64,000 nt of DNA, taken from positions 62,001-126,000 of the forward strand of contig NZ_JBATXB010000111.1 of assembly GCF_049673005.1 (NCBI RefSeq), read 5' to 3'. This stretch comes from Carnobacterium_A sp049673005 (GTDB lineage Bacteria; Bacillota; Bacilli; Lactobacillales; Carnobacteriaceae). Under the pieces are notes generated by a model, which was not told the DNA's origin, searched no databases, and saw only the letters and a list, made by a program, of their open reading frames with translations. Below are positions 18,252-26,272 of this stretch, in pieces (within the stretch, counting starts at the first letter, position 1; each line of letters starts with the position of its first letter). The translations under genes were made by a program, and so were the position numbers.

Positions 18252-19202
18252 TTATTTTTTGTTTCGTGTTCTAAAAAATAGTTTAGTATCTTCTTCATCT
18301 TTTTTTAGTTGTTCAACTAAGGCTTCGATTGAATCGAATTTCCATTCATTTCTTAAATATTCTAACCAATAGACCGTTACTTTTTCCCCGTAAATATCCT
18401 GATCAAAATTTAATATATAGACTTCAACAGTTAAAGGACGACCCGCCTCAAATGTAATGTTATGTCCGATTGATGCCATTCCTTGATACCGTTCATTCCC
18501 GACAAGAATCTCAACTACGTACACGCCAACGGTTGGGATACGTATATCTTTAGTCACATTAATATTAGCCGTTGGAAAACCTAATAGTCTACCACGTGCG
18601 TCCCCATGAATAACCCGGCCTGTTGTTTCATAAGTATACCCTAACAAACGATTAGCTTCCGCTATATTTCCGCTATCGATTGCCTTTCTTATACGTGTAG
18701 AACTAATTTTAGCATCATTAATCGTTTGTTTTTCAATTACCACGATATCAAACCGATTTTTTGCGTATTTCGGAAGATGTTCCATAGAAGCTATCTCTTT
18801 TTTTCCATAAGTATAATCAAATCCTGCTACAACTATCTTTGCATTTAAGTCTACAATGTAATGATTAACAAACGATTGAGGGTCTAGTGATGCGAATGAT
18901 GAAGTAAACTCTATTTCGTATAATATATCAACACCTAAGTCCTTCATAATTGCTTCTTTTTTTTCTATCGATGATAAATAATACATATCTTCAACTGCTA
19001 TTTTTTTAAAAACAATAGAAGGATGTTGATTAAACGTCATTACGGACAATTTAAGGTTATTTTCTACTGCTAATTGTTTTGCTTGTTTGATAACTTTTTG
19101 ATGACCTCTGTGGACTCCATCAAAAAAACCTAAAGCCATGACAACATTCACAGAAGGAATTTGACTTTTCTTATAAGGGTGACGTAATTTTATAATTTCC
19201 AT
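18252..19202 (-). CDS. ribF: Bifunctional riboflavin kinase/FAD synthetase
   Basis: Converts riboflavin to FMN and FMN to FAD. N-terminal nucleotidyltransferase domain with MALGFFDGVHRGHQ (about residues 22-35) and the ISSTRIRKAI motif near 165-175; C-terminal flavokinase domain with GRLLGFPTANI. 316 residues, standard. GGAG lies 11 bases before the ATG. It starts 15 bases after the truB stop; truB-ribF is the classic Firmicutes pair. No FMN riboswitch seen. Confidence 0.95.
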   Translation of the reverse strand: MEIIKLRHPYKKSQIPSVNVVMALGFFDGVHRGHQKVIKQAKQLAVENNLKLSVMTFNQHPSIVFKKIAVEDMYYLSSIEKKEAIMKDLGVDILYEIEFTSSFASLDPQSFVNHYIVDLNAKIVVAGFDYTYGKKEIASMEHLPKYAKNRFDIVVIEKQTINDAKISSTRIRKAIDSGNIAEANRLLGYTYETTGRVIHGDARGRLLGFPTANINVTKDIRIPTVGVYVVEILVGNERYQGMASIGHNITFEAGRPLTVEVYILNFDQDIYGEKVTVYWLEYLRNEWKFDSIEALVEQLKKDEEDTKLFFRTRNKK

Positions 19203-19217
19203 ACTAAAAAAGCTCCT

Positions 19218-20135
19218 TTATTGAAATGATCTCAGTCCTTTAATTGGTTTTACGCTATCCAGCTTAACGGGATGTTTCCCATAAATGCTCCAAGCTAGAC
19301 CTTCGTACATAACAACTAATGGGAATGTAGCTTGATTGCCAAAAACAGTCCTTGGTAGTACAGCCCCATTTTTCACTTTATTCCAAAGTTCTTCATCAAT
19401 TTCAACTGAATCAAGCTCTTTTATTCCGTATTCTAACGGAAATAATCGTTCTTGAATGGTTTCATCGTTCATTATATCCGTTACTTGAGATAAAGTTAAA
19501 CAATCTTTTGATTCAAATGTTCCGCTTGAAGTACGGGTCAAATCTGACATATGCGCTGGGTAACCTAATGATTCTCCTAAATCTACAGATAACGTTCTTA
19601 CATAGGTACCTTTCCCACAATCTACTTCAAATCTCCAAGATACTGTTTTTTCTTCTTCATTCAAAATTGGAGCTGTTGTTCGGATAAATTTTTTGATTCT
19701 TGCGCTTCTACTTGGTCTTTCTACGATTTCACCTGCTCTTGCATATTCATACAAACGTTTCCCGTTAACTTTTACAGCAGAAAACATTGGTGGAATTTGA
19801 GTAATAATACCTTCCATTTTAGCCATTGCTTGATCAATTTCTTCAATTGAAGGTGTTTTTTCTACAGCGCGTCGTTCAACAATCTCTCCACTTTTATCTT
19901 CTGTAGTTGTCGAAAAACCTAAAGTGATTTCACCAATATAACTTTTTCCTGTTTCCATCATATACTCAACCACTTTAGTCGCATTCCCGATGCATATAGG
20001 CAATACACCATCAACATCAGGATCCAAAGTTCCAGTATGACCAATTTTTTTTGTTTTTAATATTTTTCTGAGCTTGAAGACGCAGTCGTGACTTGTCATA
20101 CCACGTTCTTTCCACAATGGAAGAATACCATCCAA
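19218..20135 (-). CDS. truB: tRNA pseudouridine(55) synthase
   Basis: Makes pseudouridine 55 in the T-loop of tRNAs. The catalytic aspartate is D38 in GHTGTLDPDVDGVLP; other family stretches are KPPMFSAVKVNGKRLYEYAR-like (IPPMFSAVKVNGKRLYEYA) and CGKGTYVRTL. 305 residues including the C-terminal PUA-like part. AGGG lies about 11 bases before the ATG. Followed directly by ribF. Confidence 0.96.
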   Translation of the reverse strand: MDGILPLWKERGMTSHDCVFKLRKILKTKKIGHTGTLDPDVDGVLPICIGNATKVVEYMMETGKSYIGEITLGFSTTTEDKSGEIVERRAVEKTPSIEEIDQAMAKMEGIITQIPPMFSAVKVNGKRLYEYARAGEIVERPSRSARIKKFIRTTAPILNEEEKTVSWRFEVDCGKGTYVRTLSVDLGESLGYPAHMSDLTRTSSGTFESKDCLTLSQVTDIMNDETIQERLFPLEYGIKELDSVEIDEELWNKVKNGAVLPRTVFGNQATFPLVVMYEGLAWSIYGKHPVKLDSVKPIKGLRSFQ

Positions 20136-20230
20136 AATAAATCCCTACTTTCTTTTTAAAACTCTAACAATGTATCAAAATTTAATGAAATAAATAAAAA
20201 ATGAAAACAATCAATACTTTTGTGTCCATT

Positions 20231-20827
20231 TTATTTAGTAACACTAATAAATTCCTTTTCACGCATTTCAAATAACACTTTATTTCGCATGGCACTATCA
20301 AAGCTAATTGTTCGTCGGTATTGTTCTTTATTTAATTCATCGCCAGCCCAACAACTGTAAAGTTCTATCTTATTTGAATCTTTAAAATAAGACGTTAAGA
20401 ATGATAAAAATCCTTTTTGTTGACTATCATTTACAGCTCTAGCTTCATCCATCATTTTGTAGTAGTCTTCTACATCGTTTGTAGTAAACCCATCAGGAAC
20501 AACTGTATCATTTTCAATAGGCTCCCATACCGGAAAATCTGTTGTTTGGTAAACGTAAGGAGTGCTAAAATGCTTTAATATATCTCCCGATTTAACTATC
20601 TCTAAAACTTCAAATGTTCCAACGATCTCTGCTTCTTTATCATAAAACCTAATTTGATCAATAGTTACAGCGTCATTATTAGTTTGAGCTCGTATATAGT
20701 CCACTACCATTTCGTCTGTCACACCTGCATCTAACGTATCTCGTGCGATTAACGCAACAATATTCGTATCGTCTAACGGATGACTCTCTATTTGTACTTC
20801 TGTTCCAATATATGAGTATAAGCTCAT
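20231..20827 (-). CDS. Hypothetical protein, unrecognised
   Basis: 198-residue acidic soluble protein with no signal peptide, membrane span or motif I recognise. Coding is supported by a strong ribosome site (GGAGG nine bases before ATG) and an uninterrupted frame with ordinary codon use. It opens MSLYSYIGTEVQIESHPLDD, has a short aromatic-rich middle (TPYVYQTTDFPVWEP) and a C-terminus with FYSCWAG-like ELYSCWAGDELN. It sits alone between the rbfA terminator and truB. Function not assigned; could be lineage-restricted. Confidence 0.7.
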   Translation of the reverse strand: MSLYSYIGTEVQIESHPLDDTNIVALIARDTLDAGVTDEMVVDYIRAQTNNDAVTIDQIRFYDKEAEIVGTFEVLEIVKSGDILKHFSTPYVYQTTDFPVWEPIENDTVVPDGFTTNDVEDYYKMMDEARAVNDSQQKGFLSFLTSYFKDSNKIELYSCWAGDELNKEQYRRTISFDSAMRNKVLFEMREKEFISVTK

Positions 20828-20886
20828 TCTTATCTAACCTCCAAATATACTATTAATTGAATTTACACTATACTAATGCAAAAAAA

Positions 20887-20924
20887 TAATATGGGTCTGA
20901 GACAGTTGTCTCAGCCCCATATTA
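20887..20924 (-). terminator. Intrinsic terminator after rbfA
   Basis: 17-nt arms 20888-20904 and 20907-20923 (AATATGGG-CTGAGACA type stem, one mismatch, 2-base centre) followed on the minus strand by ATTTTTTT. Ends the rimP-to-rbfA operon. Confidence 0.88.
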
Positions 20925-20975
20925 AATCGCTAGTAATAACCATTAGAAAAACAAGTCAAAAAACTTTTTCTATAA

Positions 20976-21326
20976 TTATTCACTCTTGTTTAAATTACGT
21001 AACAACTCATCAATTCGGCTACCATATAAAACAGATTCATCTAATGAAAAAGTTAGTTCAGGCGTTTTATATAACGTCAATCGCTTCCCTAATTCACTTC
21101 GAATCAATCCAGTCGCTTTATCTAAACCTAGTTGAACTCTTTCAAGATCTTTTTCTTTTTCAGATAAAATACTATAGTAAATCGTAGCTTGTTGTAAATC
21201 TCCAGTTACTTTCACTTCCGTAATTGTAACGTTTGATACGCGCGGATCTTTCACGCGTTTTACTAAAATATCATTGACCTCTTTTTGAATTTCTTGAGCT
21301 ACTCGCCCAGTTCTAAAATTCGCCAT
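20976..21326 (-). CDS. rbfA: 30S ribosome-binding factor RbfA
   Basis: Small KH-fold factor needed for late 16S rRNA maturation and cold growth. 116 residues with MANFRTGRVAQEIQKEV and the conserved VKDPRVSNVTITEVKVTGDL region. GAGGAAGAATC precedes the ATG. Last gene of the nusA-infB operon. Confidence 0.96.
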   Translation of the reverse strand: MANFRTGRVAQEIQKEVNDILVKRVKDPRVSNVTITEVKVTGDLQQATIYYSILSEKEKDLERVQLGLDKATGLIRSELGKRLTLYKTPELTFSLDESVLYGSRIDELLRNLNKSE

Positions 21327-21374
21327 GATTCTTCCTCGCTTTCTTCATCTTTTCTTATAATAAAAATGAAAAGA

Positions 21375-23660
21375 TTACTTACGTTTAACTTCAACCATTT
21401 CATATGCTTCAACAATATCATCAACTTTTAAGTCATTGAAATCTTTAATCATGAAACCACATTCAAAGCCTTTTTTAACTTCTTTTGCATCGTCTTTAAA
21501 GCGTTTCAAACTAGCTAATTCGCCTTCAAAAATAACGATATTTTCTCTGATTAAACGAATACTGCTGTTACGAGAAATATGACCATCTGTTACAAATCCA
21601 CCAGCAATTGTTCCTACTTTAGAAACGGCAAACGTTTCACGAACAACTACTTGTCCTGTAACTTTTTCTTCATATTCTGGATCTAACATACCTTTCATTG
21701 CTGTTTCAATTTCGTCAATAGCATTATAAATAATACGGTGTAGACGAATATCAATTTTCTCTTGACTAGCTTGTTCTTTAGCTTGTGGAGTTGGACGTAC
21801 GTTAAAGCCAATAATGATGGCGTTACTTGCTGCGGCAAGAGTAACATCACTTTCATTGATAGCTCCCACTGCTGTGTGGATTATTTTAACACGAACACCC
21901 TCAACTTCAATTTTCTGTAGACTAGATGCTAGTGCTTCTGATGAACCTTGAACGTCTGCTTTAATAATAACATTTACTTCTTTTATTTCTCCATCTTCTA
22001 GACTTGAGAATAAATTATCTAATGTTACACGATTAGTTGTTAGACGTTGGCTAGCCATCGCTTTTTGAGCACGTGTTTCACCAACTGCACGAGCTGATTT
22101 TTCATCTTCGAATACAACAAACTGATCGCCAGCTTGTGGAGCAGCATTCAAACCAGTGATTTCTACTGGAGCAGAAGGGCCTGCTGTTTTAACACGTCTA
22201 CCAAGTTCGTTAACCATTACTCGTACACGTCCGTAAGTATTTCCTACTACAATTGGGTCCCCAACGCGGAGTGTTCCTTCTTGGACAAGTAAAGTGGCAA
22301 TAGGACCTTTACTCTTATCTAGACGAGCTTCAATTACTGAACCTAACGCAGCTCTCTTAGGATCTGCTTTTAAATCTTCTACTTCTGCAACTAATAAAAT
22401 CATTTCTAATAGTTCATCTAAATTCTTAGCAAATTTAGCCGAAATTTCAACAAATATTGTATCTCCGCCCCATGATTCTGGAATCAAACCATATTCGGTT
22501 AATTCTTGCATTACTCGTTCAGGATTAGCTGTAGGCTTATCAATTTTGTTAACAGCCACAATAATCGGAACTTTAGCAGCTTTTGCATGGTTGATAGCCT
22601 CAATCGTTTGTGGCATAACACCATCATCAGCAGCGACAACAATAATAGTAATATCCGTAACGTCCGCACCACGAGCACGCATTGTAGTGAAGGCAGCATG
22701 CCCTGGTGTATCTAAGAAGGTAATCGTCTTTCCGTTAGACGTTACTTGGTATGCACCGATATGTTGTGTAATTCCGCCTGCTTCACCTAAACTAACTTTA
22801 GTATTTCTTAAAGAGTCTAACAATGTTGTTTTACCATGGTCAACGTGTCCCATAATAGTAACAACTGGAGGGCGAGTTGCTAAATTCTCTTCTTTAATTT
22901 CTGTATCAAAATAAACATCTAAATCTGAGACGTCAACTTTTACTTTTTCTTCTGTCTCAACACCATATTCTGCTGCAAGAAGCTCAATAGCATCTTTAGT
23001 CAAGCTTTGGTTTAACGTTGCTACAACACCAAGTAGGAAAAGTTTTTTGATAATTTCTGCTGGCTCACGATAAATTTTCTTTGAAATCTCAGCTACAGTC
23101 ATTCCGTCAGTGTAGACTAAAACATCTGGTAACTCCTTAAATTTACGCGGAACTGGTGGTGCTACTGGTTTAGTTTCTCCACGTTTGCCTTTTCTCTTAC
23201 GTTTGTTAAATCCACCGTGAGTACCTTGTGCTCCACGGTAACCGCCACGTTTGTTACTGTTCCCAGTTGTTTTTTGTTCCATTGGATTTGTCGTACGTTT
23301 TACAACTGGAGCTGCTTTTTTTTCAGCAGGTTTTGCTGCTGGACGACTTGTTGCTGACGTTGCTTTTTTAGTATTATCTGTTTTTGGTTTTGCATTACTA
23401 TTGGATTGATTCTGTTTATTTACTATACCCTTACCGCCTTTTTGTGTTGTATTTTTTTGTGTGTCTTCTTGTTTTGTCATTGTAGGTGAATTCCTTTTCT
23501 TGTTTGCAGCAAATGTTTCATTTAGCATCGCAACTTGTTTATCTTCCATTGAAGACATATGACTACTATAATTAATTCCTAATTCTTTAGCCTTTTCAAT
23601 TACTTTCTTAGTAGGTAGATCATGTTTTTTTGCAAATTCAAATACTCGCAAATTAGCCAT
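21375..23660 (-). CDS. infB: Translation initiation factor IF-2
   Basis: GTPase that places fMet-tRNA on the 30S subunit and promotes subunit joining. 761 residues: N-terminal IF2_N domain (MANLRVFEFAKKHDLPTKKV), a Lys/Asn/Thr-rich low-complexity linker (~70-165), a second IF2_N domain near residue 185, then the GTPase with G1 GHVDHGKTT, G3 DTPGHAAF, G4 NKIDKP and domains II-IV. GGAGG precedes the ATG. Complete; an in-frame internal start is not obvious. Confidence 0.97.
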   Translation of the reverse strand: MANLRVFEFAKKHDLPTKKVIEKAKELGINYSSHMSSMEDKQVAMLNETFAANKKRNSPTMTKQEDTQKNTTQKGGKGIVNKQNQSNSNAKPKTDNTKKATSATSRPAAKPAEKKAAPVVKRTTNPMEQKTTGNSNKRGGYRGAQGTHGGFNKRKRKGKRGETKPVAPPVPRKFKELPDVLVYTDGMTVAEISKKIYREPAEIIKKLFLLGVVATLNQSLTKDAIELLAAEYGVETEEKVKVDVSDLDVYFDTEIKEENLATRPPVVTIMGHVDHGKTTLLDSLRNTKVSLGEAGGITQHIGAYQVTSNGKTITFLDTPGHAAFTTMRARGADVTDITIIVVAADDGVMPQTIEAINHAKAAKVPIIVAVNKIDKPTANPERVMQELTEYGLIPESWGGDTIFVEISAKFAKNLDELLEMILLVAEVEDLKADPKRAALGSVIEARLDKSKGPIATLLVQEGTLRVGDPIVVGNTYGRVRVMVNELGRRVKTAGPSAPVEITGLNAAPQAGDQFVVFEDEKSARAVGETRAQKAMASQRLTTNRVTLDNLFSSLEDGEIKEVNVIIKADVQGSSEALASSLQKIEVEGVRVKIIHTAVGAINESDVTLAAASNAIIIGFNVRPTPQAKEQASQEKIDIRLHRIIYNAIDEIETAMKGMLDPEYEEKVTGQVVVRETFAVSKVGTIAGGFVTDGHISRNSSIRLIRENIVIFEGELASLKRFKDDAKEVKKGFECGFMIKDFNDLKVDDIVEAYEMVEVKRK

Positions 23661-23674
23661 TTTAACAACCTCCG

Positions 23675-23980
23675 TTAATTTAATAATAATTCGCGGATTT
23701 TTTTCCCAAAGCCGTTATCTAAAGTTGTACATATCGTACGTTCTTTTCCGATTGCATGACTTAACTCTGCTTTTGTAAAATGAACAACTATCGGAATATT
23801 ATAATAACGACATTTATCCGAGATTTTTTTCTTAGTTTGTTCACTAGCATCAGTAGAAACCAATACTATTTTTGCTTGCTCTTTTCTAATTTCTTTTAAT
23901 GTTAAATCTTCACCTGTAACCAATTTACCAGCTTTCATCGCTATGCCTAAGAGGTTAAGAGCTTTTTGATCTTCATTCAT
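23675..23980 (-). CDS. L7Ae/L30e-family RNA-binding protein YlxQ
   Basis: 101-residue L7Ae/L30e/S12e/Gadd45 fold protein that binds kink-turn RNA; role in the nusA operon is not firmly known. Recognised by ALNLLGIAMKAGKLVTGED and the strand-helix VLVSTDASEQTKKKI. Its ATG overlaps the ylxR stop by an ATGA. Standard position ylxR-ylxQ-infB. Confidence 0.88.
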   Translation of the reverse strand: MNEDQKALNLLGIAMKAGKLVTGEDLTLKEIRKEQAKIVLVSTDASEQTKKKISDKCRYYNIPIVVHFTKAELSHAIGKERTICTTLDNGFGKKIRELLLN

Positions 23981-24261
23981 AAACTCATCCGCGCTTTCTG
24001 ACGTGTGACATAATCTAATAGTTCTTGATAAAAAGAATCTGTCAAAGCTATTTCAAATGTACGATCTAAAATACGTTTATCCCAGGCAAGTTTAACAATT
24101 TTTGGGTCAATTGATACATAAGCACCACGTCCTGCCATTTTGCCGCTTGGATCAATACTGATTTCGCCTTCTTTATTTTTCACTATACGAATCATATCTT
24201 TTTTAGGTTTCATTTCATTTGAAGCAATACATTTACGCATTGGAATTTTACGCTTTTGCAT
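23977..24261 (-). CDS. YlxR family RNA-binding protein (DUF448)
   Basis: 94-residue basic protein of the YlxR family; a nucleic-acid binding role is proposed. Family signature KIPMRKCIASNEMKPKKDMIRIV and GRGAYVS are present. Start ATG has GAGG eight bases upstream; the GTG three codons earlier overlaps that site. Lies between nusA and ylxQ with a four-base overlap with the latter. Confidence 0.88.
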   Translation of the reverse strand: MQKRKIPMRKCIASNEMKPKKDMIRIVKNKEGEISIDPSGKMAGRGAYVSIDPKIVKLAWDKRILDRTFEIALTDSFYQELLDYVTRQKARMSL

Positions 24262-24275
24262 ATCTTTCACCTCTG

Positions 24276-25553
24276 TTATTCTTTGTGTTCAGCTTCATCT
24301 TCAGCCAACTCAATCATTTCTTCGGCTTCTTCTGAATTTAATATGCCTTCTTCTACTTCATCGTTTAGCTCTATTTCAGTTGAAAAATCTTGTTGATTTT
24401 CAACTGTTTCAATTACTTCTGTTAAAGAGCTTTCTTGTTCCGTACTGATTGTGTCTTCAATTGCAGAAACAAACTCTTCAGTACGTTCTAAACCAGCTTC
24501 TTCTTCAGCAATAAGTGAACTTTGTACATCTGATTCTGATTTAATATCAATTTTAAAACCAGTTAATTTAGCTGCTAAACGCGCATTTTGTCCTCGCTTA
24601 CCAATTGCAAGAGATAATTGATAATCAGGTACAACAACCCTACAACTGCCTTCTCTTTCGTTAAATGTTACATTAATAACTTGTGCGGGATTTAATGCAT
24701 TCGCTATAAATGTTGCAGGATCTGTACTCCATTCAACAATATCCATGTTTTCGCCTTTTAACTCATTAACAATTGCTTGTACACGCTGGCCTTTAGGACC
24801 AACACAAGTACCAACTGGATCAATATTTTCTTCTCTCGACATAACAGCTACTTTTGCTCTATCTCCCGCTTCACGTGCAATCGATTTTATTTCTACAATA
24901 CCATCATAAATTTCTGGAACTTCTTGTTCAAACAAACGTTTCAGTAAATCTGGGTGACTACGACTAACAAAAATTTGAGGTCCTTTAGAAGTGTTCTCAA
25001 CTTTTGTTACATAAACTTTTATACGGTCATGTGGTTTATAAACTTCATTCGGTATTTGTTCTTGCTTAGACAGTACGGCTTCAATTTTACCAAGATTTAC
25101 ATAGATATATCGGTGATCTTGTCGTTCAACAATCCCTTGCATAATATCATTCTCATAAGTAATAAATTCGTTATAGATAATGTTACGCTCTGCTTCTCGA
25201 ACACGTTGCATGATAACTTGTTTAGCAGTTTGTGCTGCAATTCTACCAAAGTCTTTAGGAGTTGTTTTAAAACGAATGGAATCTCCTAATTCATAAGCAC
25301 TGTTAATATCTAGCGCATCTTGTAAACTTACCTCAAGACGTGAATCAAAAACAACATCAACAACTTCTTTTACAGCGTAAACATGGATGTCGCCTTTCTT
25401 CATATCAAATTCAACTTCTACGTTTTGCGCTTGACCGTAATTTTTTTTATATGCAGAAACTAAAGCAGCTTCCAGAGCATCAATTACGATTTCTTTTGCA
25501 ATGCCTTTTTCTTGCTCTAAAGTATCAAGGGCATTTAGCATTTCTTTGCTCAT
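24276..25553 (-). CDS. nusA: Transcription termination/antitermination protein NusA
   Basis: Binds RNA polymerase and nascent RNA to modulate pausing, termination and antitermination. NTD (MSKEMLNALDTLEQEKGI), S1 domain (IVERQDHRYIYVNLGKIEAVL), two KH domains (VGPKGQRVQAIVNELKGE, LAIGKRGQNARLAAKLTG). The start ATG is preceded by AGGAGA; the GTG seven codons earlier lies at that site. 425 residues, longer than many Firmicutes NusA because of a strongly acidic ~75-residue tail after the second KH domain. Confidence 0.96.
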   Translation of the reverse strand: MSKEMLNALDTLEQEKGIAKEIVIDALEAALVSAYKKNYGQAQNVEVEFDMKKGDIHVYAVKEVVDVVFDSRLEVSLQDALDINSAYELGDSIRFKTTPKDFGRIAAQTAKQVIMQRVREAERNIIYNEFITYENDIMQGIVERQDHRYIYVNLGKIEAVLSKQEQIPNEVYKPHDRIKVYVTKVENTSKGPQIFVSRSHPDLLKRLFEQEVPEIYDGIVEIKSIAREAGDRAKVAVMSREENIDPVGTCVGPKGQRVQAIVNELKGENMDIVEWSTDPATFIANALNPAQVINVTFNEREGSCRVVVPDYQLSLAIGKRGQNARLAAKLTGFKIDIKSESDVQSSLIAEEEAGLERTEEFVSAIEDTISTEQESSLTEVIETVENQQDFSTEIELNDEVEEGILNSEEAEEMIELAEDEAEHKE

Positions 25554-25586
25554 TTCAATTTCTCTCCTGTCCACTAACCATTTAAT

Positions 25587-26060
25587 TTAAAATTTAATTG
25601 CTAATCTAGCTTTTGCAATTTTTTTACGATCAAACTCGATATCTTTTACTCGAGTTTTAATACGTACTGATAAAATCAATGTTTCTTCTGAAACTTGCTT
25701 TAATGTTCCTTCGTAAATTTTTTCACCATCAAGAGCTTCATACAACGAAATATGAATATATTCCCCAACAGCTTGAATATAATCTTCTTCTTTCTTTAAT
25801 GGTCTTTCAGCTCCCGGCGAAGATACTTCTAAGAAATAAGCTTGCGGTATTGGATCAGGATTCATTGCGTCCATTGTTTCACTCACTTTTTCACTAATAA
25901 AAGCACAATCTTCCAAAGTAATACCTTCTGGCTTATCAATATATATTCTTAAAAACCAATTTTTACCTTCTCTAACAAATTCTACATCAACAAGTTCAAA
26001 TTCAAAACTGTTTACTATGGGTTGGACAATATCATTAACCGTTTCAACCACACTTGTCAT
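25587..26060 (-). CDS. rimP: Ribosome maturation factor RimP
   Basis: Assembly factor for the 30S subunit. 157 residues with the conserved LVDVEFVREGKNWFLRIYID, DCAFISEKVSE and LEVSSPGAERPL stretches of the YhbC/RimP family. GGAGG precedes the ATG. First gene of the rimP-nusA-ylxR-ylxQ-infB-rbfA operon. Confidence 0.96.
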   Translation of the reverse strand: MTSVVETVNDIVQPIVNSFEFELVDVEFVREGKNWFLRIYIDKPEGITLEDCAFISEKVSETMDAMNPDPIPQAYFLEVSSPGAERPLKKEEDYIQAVGEYIHISLYEALDGEKIYEGTLKQVSEETLILSVRIKTRVKDIEFDRKKIAKARLAIKF

Positions 26061-26103
26061 CTATACCGCCTCCTTTTAGATACATATACCTGACTGCCGA
26101 AAA

Positions 26104-26127
26104 AGAGTGAGCGTCGCCGCTCACTCT
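26104..26127 (-). terminator. Intrinsic terminator / possible attenuator between polC and rimP
   Basis: 9-bp GC-rich stem AGAGTGAGC (26104-26112) with GCTCACTCT (26119-26127), then TTTTT on the minus strand. It ends polC, but a candidate promoter lies on its upstream side, so it may also act inside the rimP leader. Confidence 0.85.
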
Positions 26128-26156
26128 CTACCAAGATATCTAAATACAGTTAAATA

Positions 26157-26185
26157 ATAACACAAATCCCTAAGCATAGCAACAA
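26157..26185 (-). promoter_or_regulatory. Candidate promoter of rimP-nusA operon
   Basis: Minus strand TTGTTG (26185-26180), 17-base spacer, TGTTAT (26162-26157). A transcript would run through the hairpin at 26104-26127 before rimP. Confidence 0.45.
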
Positions 26186-26272
26186 AACCAATGTTAATCA
26201 TCATTTTAAATTTTCGACTTAAGGAGGATCACGTATTATCTATAACCCAATATCTATTCTTTACTATTTCAT

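Noticed and set aside
18178..18252. FMN riboswitch near ribF
   Set aside because: ribF is 15 bases behind truB and no RFN-like conserved sequence is present upstream of either gene.
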